A stretch of 30,280 nucleotides of DNA. It comes from JAEZDP01 sp044508265. GTDB taxonomy: Bacteria; Acidobacteriota; Vicinamibacteria; Vicinamibacterales; Vicinamibacteraceae. Below, piece by piece: positions 7,084 through 16,200 of the stretch; position 1 is the stretch's first letter; each line of letters starts with the position of its first letter. The notes below the pieces were generated by a model. It was not told the DNA's origin. It saw only the letters and a program-made list of their open reading frames with translations, and ran no database searches. The position numbers were made by a program, and so were the translations under genes. The stretch covers positions 1-30,280 of the forward strand of contig JBIQIB010000043.1 in NCBI GenBank assembly GCA_044508265.1, written 5' to 3'.

Positions 7084-7827
7084 ATGTTTATCGACCGCAG
7101 CGCCCCAACGCCGCTGTACCACCAGGTCAAGTCTCAACTCCTCAAGGAGATAGAGTCTGGGCACTGGCGGCCCGACGCGCGCCTGCCCACCGAGGACGAG
7201 CTCAGTGCACGCTTCAAGGTGAGCAAGGTGACCGTCCGCCAGGCGCTCCGCGACCTGTCGCACCTCGGCTACATCCGCCGCGAACAGGGCCGCGGCACTT
7301 TCGTGCAGCGTCCGCCGCTCCGGCAGGGGCCGCGCGACCTGACGAGCTTCACCGACGAGATGAAGCGGCATCGTCTGGTGGCCTCGTCGCAGATTCGCGA
7401 GCGCGGCACGCAGCCGGCGCCGCCCGACATCGCCAGCCGGCTTCGGCTGGAGCCCGGCACGCCCGTCTTCCGGCTCAAGCGGCTGCGCTTCGCCGACGGC
7501 GAGCCCATGGGCCTCCAGACGGCATGGCTGCCCGAGGCGCTGGTCCCCGGGATCAACGACGAGCTCGAGGGCAGCGCGTCGCTCTACGACGTCCTGCAGG
7601 CACGGTACGGTCTCGTCCCCGCCCGCGCGCGAGAGACCTACATCGCCGTGACCGTCTCGGCCGACGATGCGGCACTGCTGCATGTCGCGCCGGGCACGGC
7701 GGCCTTGTCGGTGCAGCGGCTGGCCTGCCTGCCCGACGGACGGCCCCTCGAGTTCGTGCAGTCGCTCATGCGGGGCGACCGCTATCGCGTGGTCCTCGAC
7801 CTCGAGGGCCAGCCGCCCAGGCGCTGA
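7084..7827 (+). CDS. GntR-family transcriptional repressor (HutC/UTRA type)
   Basis: A 247-residue regulator. Residues 10-75 are the winged helix-turn-helix (PLYHQVKSQLLKEIESG, then LPTEDELSARFKVSKVTVRQAL and a GRGTFV wing). Residues 90-240 are a UTRA effector domain of the HutC/NagR type, which usually binds a phosphorylated sugar or small metabolite and releases DNA. It heads an operon with a glycosidase, ROK kinase, SIS isomerase and MFS permease, so the ligand is probably a sugar phosphate made by that pathway. The inverted repeat overlapping its promoter at 7056-7075 is the best operator candidate. The glycosidase start follows its stop by one base. Which sugar is sensed cannot be told from sequence. 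Confidence 0.92.
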   Translation: MFIDRSAPTPLYHQVKSQLLKEIESGHWRPDARLPTEDELSARFKVSKVTVRQALRDLSHLGYIRREQGRGTFVQRPPLRQGPRDLTSFTDEMKRHRLVASSQIRERGTQPAPPDIASRLRLEPGTPVFRLKRLRFADGEPMGLQTAWLPEALVPGINDELEGSASLYDVLQARYGLVPARARETYIAVTVSADDAALLHVAPGTAALSVQRLACLPDGRPLEFVQSLMRGDRYRVVLDLEGQPPRR

Positions 7828-7828
7828 C

Positions 7829-10207
7829 ATGTCCGAACGAGCGCGTCCACCGGACCACGGCTCGCATGCCACCCGCGGATGGCGCCGGCGCGACTTCCTG
7901 CTGGCGTCAGGCGCGACGCTCGGCGCCGCGGCGTGGCTGCCGTCCCCGGCCGTCGCCGGCGCACGCTCCCAGGCAACTGCCGCCACGACCCCGCCGCGCT
8001 TCCTGCCGATGGCCGTCTGGTATGGCGGCGGACGCGCCCGCGCGCCCATGCTCGAACGCGACGCGCGCAGCAAGAAGGACGCATGGGCGGCCGACGTCCG
8101 GCAGATCCGGGCGCTCGGCTTCAACACGCTGCGCGGCTGGATTGACTGGGCGAGCGGGGAACCGGAGCAGGGGCAGTATCAGTTCGACACGCTCGACGTG
8201 CTGCTCGAGCTCGCCGAGGACCACGGCCTGCGCATGGTGCTGCAGGTCTACATGGACTCGGCGCCGCGATGGGTAGGCGAGCGCTTCCCCGACTCGCTGT
8301 TCGTCTCGTCGGGCGGGCAGGTGATCGAGCCGGAGTCGTCACCCGGGTACTGCCGCGATCACGCCGGCGTCCGCGCCGCCGACCGCGCCTTCTACGCGGC
8401 ACTGGCCGCCCGGGCGAGTCGAAGCCCTGCCTTCCTCGGCTGGGACCTCTGGAGCGAGCCGCACGTCATCAACTGGGCGAACCCCACGTGGATCCCCAAC
8501 CCGGAGTTCTGCTACTGCCCGCACACGCTGGCGCGCTTCCGCCGCTGGCTCGAAAGCAGGTACGGCACGCTCGACGCGCTGAATGCGGCCTGGTACCGGC
8601 GCTTCCGCGACTGGTCGCAGGTCGAGCCGAGCCGGATGAGCACGATCCTCTCCTACACCGACTACATCGACTGGAAGGCGTTCATCGTCGACAAGCTGGG
8701 TGAGGACCTGCGCGACAGGTACGAGGCGGTGAAGGCAGAGGCGCCGGCGACCATCATCACCAGCCACGCCGCTGGCGTGGGCCTGTTCGCCTCGCCCCAC
8801 CACTGGGAAGGCCAGGCCGACGACTGGACGATGGCCAGGCAGGTGGACTTCTACGGGACCTCCTTCTATCCGAAGCACTCGGCGTTCGTGGACCGCGACG
8901 TCCCGTGGCGCGCCGCGCTGCTCGACTTCACGCGGTCGTTCGGCTTCGACGAGGGCCGCGCAGGCTTCTGGGTGGGCGAACTGCAGGGGGGCTTCGGCAC
9001 CATCGCCGTGAACGTCAGCACGCCGGTGACGCCGCGCGACCTCAGGCTGTGGACGTGGTCGGCCCTCGCCCGCGGCGCGAAGGGCATCAACTACTACGCC
9101 TGGTACCCGATGAGCTCCGGGTACGAATCGGGCGGCTTCGGCCTGAATCACCTGGACGGCACCGTTACCGAGCGCGCGCGGACCGCCGGGGCGATCGCGC
9201 AGGTCGTCGATCGGCACCAGGCGCTCTTCCTCGAGGCGCGTCCCGCCGCCTCTGAAGTGGCCATCGTCTACAACCCGCTCTCGCACTTCGTCGGCGGACG
9301 CCAGCGAGCCGCGGCCTACGGCGGCCCGCAGGGCGAGGTGATCGGCATCGAGCGCGACTCGCTGCTCGGCATCCATCGCGCGCTCTTCCCGCTCAACGTG
9401 CCGGTGGACTACGTGCACATCAACCACGTCACGGCGGAGTCGCTCGCACGCTACAAGCTGGTGTACTTCCCGTACCCGCTGATGTTCCCGGAGGCAGCCG
9501 CCGCCCACCTGCGCCAGTACGTGGCGCAGGGCGGCACCCTCGTATCCGAGGCGCGGCTCGGCTGGAACAACGAGCGCGGTCTCGCGGCGGAGCGCATTCC
9601 CGGGATGGGGCTCGCTGACGTGATGGGCGCGCGCGAGGTGGCCGTCGAGACCGTCCGCGCCGATGCCGCCGCGATGCACTGGGACGCGACGGACGTCGTG
9701 AACCTGGGCACGGACGCGACGGTGCCGGGACGCTGGTATCGCGAGGTGCTCGAGCCGCTGTCGAGCGACGCGCGCGTCGTGGCGACGTACGGCGACGGCG
9801 CCGCGGCGGCGGTCGCGTCGCGGTTCGGCCGCGGCCGCACGCTGCTCATCGGGTCGTACGTCAGCGCAGCGTATCAGTCCACGCCGTCCGACGCCGCAGC
9901 GCGGTTCTTCGGTGGACTGCTCGAGTGGGCGGGCGTCGTCAGGCCCGTGGACGTGCGGGGCGGCACGCTCGAAGTGCGGTTGCTCGAGACTGACGGCGAT
10001 CTGCTGTTCATCGCGCTCAACCACGGCGACGCGCCGGTCGATGCGGACGTCACGCTGCGACGCCCGGTTTCTGGCCAGGCCGATCTCCTGACCGGACCTG
10101 ATTCAGGCGCGATCCTCCGCTCGCTCACCCGGCGCGACGGCAGCGCGATCCTCGCACTGCACGCCCCCGCCGGCGACGTCGCCGTTCTCCGGATGGGCCT
10201 GCAATGA
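7829..10207 (+). CDS. Tat-exported GH42-like beta-galactosidase family enzyme
   Basis: A 792-residue glycoside hydrolase. A Tat signal is present (GWRRRDFLLASGATLG, residues 17-32). The TIM barrel at about 55-410 has GH42-type features: probable acid/base E210 in WDLWSEPH and nucleophile E384 in WVGELQGG, plus YGTLDALNAAW. A Rossmann-like trimerisation domain (about 425-640) and a small C-terminal beta domain follow. GH42 enzymes usually bind zinc through a Cys cluster; here C175, C228 and C230 remain but the third position of CxCxxC is T233, with H232 beside it. ATG 7829 is chosen because it gives the Tat signal one base after the GntR stop; the longer frame from 7667 overlaps GntR. Substrate may be a beta-galactoside or another glycan. 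Confidence 0.87.
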   Translation: MSERARPPDHGSHATRGWRRRDFLLASGATLGAAAWLPSPAVAGARSQATAATTPPRFLPMAVWYGGGRARAPMLERDARSKKDAWAADVRQIRALGFNTLRGWIDWASGEPEQGQYQFDTLDVLLELAEDHGLRMVLQVYMDSAPRWVGERFPDSLFVSSGGQVIEPESSPGYCRDHAGVRAADRAFYAALAARASRSPAFLGWDLWSEPHVINWANPTWIPNPEFCYCPHTLARFRRWLESRYGTLDALNAAWYRRFRDWSQVEPSRMSTILSYTDYIDWKAFIVDKLGEDLRDRYEAVKAEAPATIITSHAAGVGLFASPHHWEGQADDWTMARQVDFYGTSFYPKHSAFVDRDVPWRAALLDFTRSFGFDEGRAGFWVGELQGGFGTIAVNVSTPVTPRDLRLWTWSALARGAKGINYYAWYPMSSGYESGGFGLNHLDGTVTERARTAGAIAQVVDRHQALFLEARPAASEVAIVYNPLSHFVGGRQRAAAYGGPQGEVIGIERDSLLGIHRALFPLNVPVDYVHINHVTAESLARYKLVYFPYPLMFPEAAAAHLRQYVAQGGTLVSEARLGWNNERGLAAERIPGMGLADVMGAREVAVETVRADAAAMHWDATDVVNLGTDATVPGRWYREVLEPLSSDARVVATYGDGAAAAVASRFGRGRTLLIGSYVSAAYQSTPSDAAARFFGGLLEWAGVVRPVDVRGGTLEVRLLETDGDLLFIALNHGDAPVDADVTLRRPVSGQADLLTGPDSGAILRSLTRRDGSAILALHAPAGDVAVLRMGLQ

Positions 10208-11067
10208 GCCGCGTCCTGGCTGTCGACCTCGGCGGCACGAAGGCCGCCATCGGTCGCGTGGACGGAGACGGCCGTGTTCACGGACGGCGGCGGGCCGCCG
10301 CCCCGCCAACCCTCGAGGAGACGGTCGCCTGCATCGCCGAGGACGCCACCGGCGTGGACGCCGTCGGCGTGATCGTGCCGGGGCTGTGCACGGCGGACGG
10401 CCAGGCGTGGTGCCCGAACCTCTGGGGCGACGTCCATGTACCGCTGCGCGCAGCCCTCGACGCGCGGCTCGACGTGCCCGTCGCCATCGACTGCGACCGC
10501 GCGGGCTACGTCATGGGCGAGGCCTGGATGGGCACCGCGCAGGGCGTCCGCGACGTCGTCTTCGTCGCGGTGGGAACCGGCATCGGCGTCGGGATTCTGT
10601 CCGGGGGACACGTGCTCCGCGGCGCCCACGGGACGGCGGGCAGCGCCGGCTGGTCGGCGCTTTCCGACTGCTGGGACGACGAGTTCGCACGGTGCGGGTG
10701 CTGGGAAGCGCACGCAGCCGGACCCGCCATAGCGAAGGCGTTCGGCGCGTCCAGCACGGCCGACGTCGTCGCCGCCGCGCGCGCTGGCAACACGCGCGCC
10801 GTTGCGGCGCTGGGCGAGGCGGCGGCGTGGACCGGACGCGGCGTCGCGACGCTCGTGAGCGTGCTCGACCCCGCGCTCGTCGTGCTCGGCGGCGGCGTGA
10901 TGCACGGCGCCGGCGATCTCCTGCTCGACCCCATCCGCGACGAGGTCGCGCGATGGGCCCAACCCATAGCGGCGCGGCAGTGCCGCGTCGTCCTTTCGAC
11001 CCTGGGCGAGGATGCCGGCCTGCTCGGCGCCGCCCGCCTTGCGCTGGATGCGCTCGAGGCTCCATGA
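10204..11067 (+). CDS. ROK-family sugar kinase-like protein with altered motifs
   Basis: A 287-residue ROK protein. The N-terminal phosphate-binding DLGGTKAAIG (8-17), the catalytic-type Asp D98 (AIDCDRAG) and VGTGIGVGILSGG (123-135) are intact, so ATP-dependent sugar phosphorylation is likely. Two hallmarks differ: the ExGH motif that holds the sugar reads SAGW (147-150), and the zinc cluster normally CxCGxxGCxE is compressed to CGCWE (164-168). Substrate choice may therefore differ from typical glucokinase or N-acetylmannosamine kinases. ATG 10204 overlaps the glycosidase stop by 4 bases and its own stop overlaps the SIS start by 4, indicating translational coupling in the GntR operon. Confidence 0.88.
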   Translation: MSRVLAVDLGGTKAAIGRVDGDGRVHGRRRAAAPPTLEETVACIAEDATGVDAVGVIVPGLCTADGQAWCPNLWGDVHVPLRAALDARLDVPVAIDCDRAGYVMGEAWMGTAQGVRDVVFVAVGTGIGVGILSGGHVLRGAHGTAGSAGWSALSDCWDDEFARCGCWEAHAAGPAIAKAFGASSTADVVAAARAGNTRAVAALGEAAAWTGRGVATLVSVLDPALVVLGGGVMHGAGDLLLDPIRDEVARWAQPIAARQCRVVLSTLGEDAGLLGAARLALDALEAP

Positions 11068-11834
11068 CCGCCATCGCGTACTTCGACCGGATTGACACCC
11101 TTCTCGAGCGTCTGCGCACCACGCAGTCCGACGTCCTCCAGCGCACGGGGACGCGCCTGGCCGAGGTGATCGCCGCGGGCGGCCGCGCCTATCTGTTCGG
11201 CAGCGGCCACTCGGTGATCCCGGTCATGGACGTCTTCCCGCGTTATGGCAGCTTCGTGGGGTTCTACCCGCTCTACGACCCGCGCCTCATGTGGTCGAAC
11301 GTCATCGGCCCGAACGGCGCGCGCGAGCTGCTGTGGATCGAGCGGCGTGAAGGGTACGTGGCGCAGTTCCTCCAGAGCTATCCGATGGATGCGCGGGACG
11401 CGCTCATCGTCTTCTCGCATGGCGGGCTGAACGCCGCGCCCATCGAGGCCGCGCAGTATGCGAGGTCGCGCGGCGCCACGGTCGTGACCGTCTCGTCGCA
11501 CGCGAACGCGCGGGTGGCGTCACGCTCGCACTCGAGCGGCGCGGCGCTGTCCGAACTCGCCGATTTCGCCATCGACAACTGCGTCGAGCCGGAGGACGCG
11601 CAGGTGGACGTCGGCAGGCTCGAGAAAGTGGCGGCCGGTTCGACGGTCGCCGCGGTGTCGGTGGCCATGGCGCTCGTGGCGGAGACCGCAGCGCAGCTCA
11701 CAGCGCGTGGCCACGCCCTGACGACGTTCGTGTCGCCGAACGTGGAGGGCGTGGAGGCCTCGCACAACCTTCGCGTCTTCGACGCGTACGCCCGGGCATG
11801 GTACGAGCGGGCGCCGGACCCGGTGGTGCGGTGA
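11064..11834 (+). CDS. SIS-domain phosphosugar isomerase (UPF0309-like)
   Basis: A 256-residue single SIS-domain protein. Residues 40-50 give AYLFGSGHS, the phosphosugar-binding turn typical of UPF0309-type SIS proteins, and FSHGGLNAAPIEAAQYA (116-132) with VVTVSSH form the second half of the site. The family isomerises or otherwise handles phosphorylated sugars in the cytoplasm. Coupled 4-bp overlaps with the ROK kinase before it and the permease after it place it one step downstream of the kinase. The first ATG is in the overlap. Exact substrate is not readable; an amino-sugar phosphate is a reasonable guess because UTRA regulators, ROK kinases and SIS proteins often share such pathways. 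Confidence 0.87.
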   Translation: MTAIAYFDRIDTLLERLRTTQSDVLQRTGTRLAEVIAAGGRAYLFGSGHSVIPVMDVFPRYGSFVGFYPLYDPRLMWSNVIGPNGARELLWIERREGYVAQFLQSYPMDARDALIVFSHGGLNAAPIEAAQYARSRGATVVTVSSHANARVASRSHSSGAALSELADFAIDNCVEPEDAQVDVGRLEKVAAGSTVAAVSVAMALVAETAAQLTARGHALTTFVSPNVEGVEASHNLRVFDAYARAWYERAPDPVVR

Positions 11835-13003
11835 CGGAGGCATCGGCAGCCGCCGCGCTGCCGGCTCGCCCGCTGACCCGAATCGCGCATGCCGCGATCC
11901 TCGTCTTCGGGATCGTCATGGCGCTCGTCGGCGCCGTCGTCCCTGTCATCTCACAGCGCATCGCGCTCGACCTGGGCACGATCGGGACGCTGTTCCTCGC
12001 CATGAACGGGGCGATGCTGGTGGCCAGCCTGACGCTCGGCATGGTCGTCGATCGGCTCGGGCTTCGCGTGCCGCTCGCCTCCGGTGCGTGGCTCGTGGGC
12101 GCAGGGCTCGTCCTCGTGGGTCTTGCGGCGTCCCCTGCGCTCCTGCTTGCCGGCGTCATGGCGCTCGGCGCGGGTGGCGGCGCCCTCAACGGCGCCGCCA
12201 ACATCCTGGTGGCCGATCTCCACGCCGGATCGGCCAGCAAGGCCGCCGCCCTCAACCGTCTCGGGGTGTACTTCGGCATCGGCGCACTGCTCGTGCCCTT
12301 CACCGTCGGCACGGTCATGGCGGCGGTAGGGTTGGCCGGCGTGCTGATCGGCGCTGCGGTGCTCTGCGCCGTCCTCGGTGCTGTCGCATCGGGCGCGCGG
12401 TTCCCGGCTGCGCGACAGCGGCATGGCTGGCCGCTGGCGCGTGTGGGGACCTACGCACGCCACCCCGCAGTCGTCGGTCTGGCCGCGCTGCTGTTCTTTC
12501 AATCGGGCAACGAGTTCCTGCTGGGCGGGTACATCTCGAGTCTGCTGACGCGAGACTTCGGCGTTCCGGTGGCCGGTGCCTCGTTGTGGCTCGCCGGATT
12601 CTGGGCCTGCATCATGGCGAGCCGCCTCGGGATGAGCCGGCTGCTGCGGCACGTGTCGGGGCCATCGGCCGTGATGGGCAGCGCCGCGGCCGCCGCGCTG
12701 GCGTGTCTGCTCCTGGCCACCGCCCCCACGTCGCTGGCGGCCGGGGGCGCCGCGTTGCTCGCGGGTCTTGCCCTCGCGCCCATCTTCCCGACCGTGCTGG
12801 GCGAGGCAGGCGCGCGCTATCCGGAGCAGACGGGTGCGGTGTTCGGGCTGCTCTTCACGGTGGCGCTCACCGGGGGCATGACGGTGCCGTGGCTGGCCGG
12901 ACACCTCGCGGCGGCAGCCGGCATGTCCTCGGTGTTCCTCCTCGCGATGACGAACTTCGTGATGGTCGTCGCGCTCATGTACTACGTGCGGGGACGTGCG
13001 TGA
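11831..13003 (+). CDS. MFS sugar permease (FucP-like)
   Basis: A 390-residue transporter with about 12 hydrophobic helices in two six-helix halves joined by a basic loop near 190-205 (FPAARQRHGWPLARVG). The loop-2 motif reads GMVVDRLGLRVPL, the usual MFS signature region between helices 2 and 3. The general layout resembles FucP/sugar-proton symporters. GTG 11831 is chosen because it overlaps the SIS stop (GTGA), matching the other junctions; the longer frame from 11798 would overlap the SIS gene. It is the last gene of the GntR operon and probably imports the sugar released by the exported glycosidase. Confidence 0.88.
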   Translation: MTEASAAAALPARPLTRIAHAAILVFGIVMALVGAVVPVISQRIALDLGTIGTLFLAMNGAMLVASLTLGMVVDRLGLRVPLASGAWLVGAGLVLVGLAASPALLLAGVMALGAGGGALNGAANILVADLHAGSASKAAALNRLGVYFGIGALLVPFTVGTVMAAVGLAGVLIGAAVLCAVLGAVASGARFPAARQRHGWPLARVGTYARHPAVVGLAALLFFQSGNEFLLGGYISSLLTRDFGVPVAGASLWLAGFWACIMASRLGMSRLLRHVSGPSAVMGSAAAAALACLLLATAPTSLAAGGAALLAGLALAPIFPTVLGEAGARYPEQTGAVFGLLFTVALTGGMTVPWLAGHLAAAAGMSSVFLLAMTNFVMVVALMYYVRGRA

Positions 13004-13148
13004 GGGACCCTCTCGAGCCCCCTTCACGCGCCTCTGGAAACGCCCTCGGAACGGCTTCGAGATCCAATGAGACGTACTGCCATCTTCGGCTTCCCGGATC
13101 GCGGATCGGCGGCGCCTGCCGCGCGTTCGAGATCCTGATCAAGACCGC

Positions 13149-13176
13149 TTGACATCCATCCGAATCGCCCTACGAT
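13149..13176 (+). promoter_or_regulatory. Promoter of the TonB-dependent receptor
   Basis: TTGACA at 13149-13154, 16-bp spacer, TACGAT at 13171-13176, giving a leader of about 98 bases before ATG 13281. This is the best sigma-70 type promoter in the window. A 10-bp direct repeat TTCGAGATCC at 13056-13065 and 13126-13135 lies upstream. Confidence 0.65.
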
Positions 13177-13280
13177 TGCCAACACGACCCTTCAGCAAGA
13201 ACGACGTGTGTGTCGGGGGAAGCAGCCATACGTAGGTAGCTGCTGACGCACGCCAGAGTGAGGTCCACCAAGGGGGAATC

Positions 13281-16200
13281 ATGGTTCGACAGGTAGTTGC
13301 AGCCACGGGCCGCTGGCTCGCGGTGCTCATGCTGTGTCTCGTGCCGGGCACAGTGCTGGCGCAGGTCGGTCTCTCGACGATGACCGGGATCGCGCTGGAC
13401 GAACAGAACGCCGCGGTGCCCGGCGTCACGGTGACGGCGACCAACACCGCCACCAACGTGCCGTACACCGGCGTCACCACGGAGGCCGGCGCCTACACGA
13501 TCACCGGTCTTCCGGTGGGCAACTACACGGTGCGGTTCGAGCTGTCCGGCTTCAGGGCCGTGCAGACGACCGTCAACCTCGCGGCGGGCCAGACGGCCCG
13601 TGTCGACGCGCGGATGGAAGTGGGCGAGCTCTCCGAAAGCGTGGAAGTGACGGCGACGTCGGCCGTCCTCCAGACGGAGAACGCCGTGGTGGGTGCGACG
13701 TTCCAGCAGGAGCAGGTGGAGAAGCTGCCGCTCCAGGGGCGCAACGTCTCCGCGACGACGCTCTACACGGCGGGCGTCACGGTGCCGTCTCCCGGGAACC
13801 TGAACTCCCTCAAGGGGCAGGGCGCGCGTCCGTACGTCAACGGCCAGCGCGAGCAGGCCAACAACTTCACGATTGACGGTATCGACTCGAACGATCCCAC
13901 GGACAACCTGATTGCGTATCAGCCGAGCCCGGACGCCGTGGAGCAGGTGAGCGTCGAGACCAACAACTACTCGCCCGAGATGGGCAACGTCGCCGGCGCG
14001 AGCGTCAACATGGTGATCAAGTCGGGCACCAACGACATCCGCGGCAACGCGTTCTACTACTGGCGCGACAACGAGTTCGCCGCGACGCCGTGGGCGACCA
14101 ATCGCGCGGGTGGCCAGAAGGCCGAGCTCTCGCGCAAGGTGTTCGGCGGCACGCTCGGCGGTCCCATCATCAGGGGCAAGCTGTTCTGGTTCGGCGACTA
14201 CTCGGGCGGCCGGCACAAGGTGCCCCCCGCCGACTCGTTTGCCACCGTCATGCCTGACGCCTGGCGCAACGGCGACCTGAGCAGCCTGCTGCCGGCCATC
14301 CAGCTGCGCGATCCGGTGACGGGTGAGAACTTCCCGAACAACCAGATTCCCGTGGATCGCTTCAGCCCGTTTGCCAAGGCGCTGCTCGCGAACGAGGCGC
14401 TCTACCCGCGCGCCAACGTGAACCGCCCGATGAGCGACTTCCGTCAGAACTACATCGGCAAGAGCGCGTCGAGCGAGGAGACCAACCAGTTCGACATCAA
14501 GGTCGACTGGAACGCCTCGGCCAGCGACAAGCTCTACGTGCGGTACTCCCGGCAGGCGCACGAGTCGCGCACCGAGTCGACGGCCATGCCGCTGCAGTTC
14601 GGCAGCCTGGGCGACAACCCCTTCTGGAGCGTCGGCGCGAACTGGAACCGCGTCTTCGGGAAGAACGTGGTCAACGACGTGCTCGTCGGCTACAACGCCA
14701 ACCAGTTCAACAGCACCCCGCTCGACCTGCGCGGTCTCGGCATGCTGAACAACCAGCTGGGCATCGGCGGCTCGCAGCCGATCGCCGGCCTCACCGAAGT
14801 TCGCATCGGCAACAACATCTCGAACATCGGCACCACGGGCGGCGCGAGCAACATGAACAACGGCATCTTCCAGCTGATGGAGCGCCTCACCTGGCTCAAG
14901 GGCCGTCACACGCTGAAGTTCGGCGCCTCCTGGAACCACTACATCGCCGAGCGCTACTACGCCGGCAACAACGGCGTCCTCGGCTACATCGGCTACGGCG
15001 GTTCGTACACCCGCGCTGCCGCTGCCGACTTCCTCCTCGACTTCGTGTCGAGCAAGGGCCGCGGGTCGCTGTCGGATCCGTGGACGCACTACCAGGATCG
15101 GTTCGCCTTCTACGCCGGCGACGACTTCAAGGTGACCAACAACCTGACGCTCAACCTCGCGCTGCGCTGGGGCACGACGACGCCGTTCGTCGAGAAGGAC
15201 GACCGCCAGTCGAACTTCTCCCTGGTGGACCTCACGCAGCAGTTCGCGGGCCGCGACGGCAACAGCCGCGCGCTGTACGACCCGTACTACAACGGCTGGG
15301 AGCCGCGTCTCGGGTTCGCGTACCGCAAGGGCGACAAGTGGGTGTTCCGCGGCGGCTACGGCATCACGCAGTACCAGGAGGGCACGGGTGCCAACCTGCG
15401 GCTGCCGCTGAACCCGCCGTTCTTCTTCGAGTCGCAGACGGAGTGGGCCTACTCGGCCGCCGACCCGACCAACGCCGGCACGATCGCGACCGGCTTCGAG
15501 GGCCTGCAGGCGCTGGACGGCATCTCCGGCCAGCTTCGCGTGTGGGATCCGAAGCTGCGTCCGCAGTTCACCCAGCAGTACAACGTCTTCGTCGAGTACC
15601 TGCTCGGGCCGCGTTCGTCGATCAACGTCGGCTACGTGGGCAACAGGTCGAAGTACCTGGTGGCGCCGATCGAGGGCAACCAGCCGCTGCCTGGTGAGGG
15701 CGATCCGTCGACGTGGGCTCCGCTGCAGGAGCGCCGTCCGCTGTACAAGTACAACCCGCTCGTCACCAACATCGCCACGACGTCGCCGGCGGCGCGGTCC
15801 GACTACAACGCGCTCCAGGCGACCTTCAAGCAGCGCCTGTGGAACGGCCTCGACTTCGTGGCCAACTACACGCTGGGCAAGGCGATGTCGAACAACCTCG
15901 GGTACTACGGCACGGGTGGCGTGGCGTCCGAGGGCGCCTACCCTGTCAACAGCCGCGACATCGACATGAACTACGGGCGGGCGTTCTTCGACGCGCGGCA
16001 CATCGTCTCGGTGGCGGGCAGCTATGCCATCCCCGTCGGTGCGGAGCGCCAGTTCGGCTCCGACATGAACCGCGCGCTCGACGCGCTCGTCGGCGGCTGG
16101 GACGTGAGCTTCGCCGTCACGGCGCACACGGGCTACCCGATCACCGTGCAGGACTCGTCGAACCCGTCGCTCCAGATCACGCGGTCGACCCAGTGGCCCG

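Noticed and set aside
8339..10024. 561-codon minus-strand open frame opposite the GH42-like gene
   Set aside because: Its composition is shadow-like and no domain is visible; the plus strand gene has family motifs and operon junctions.
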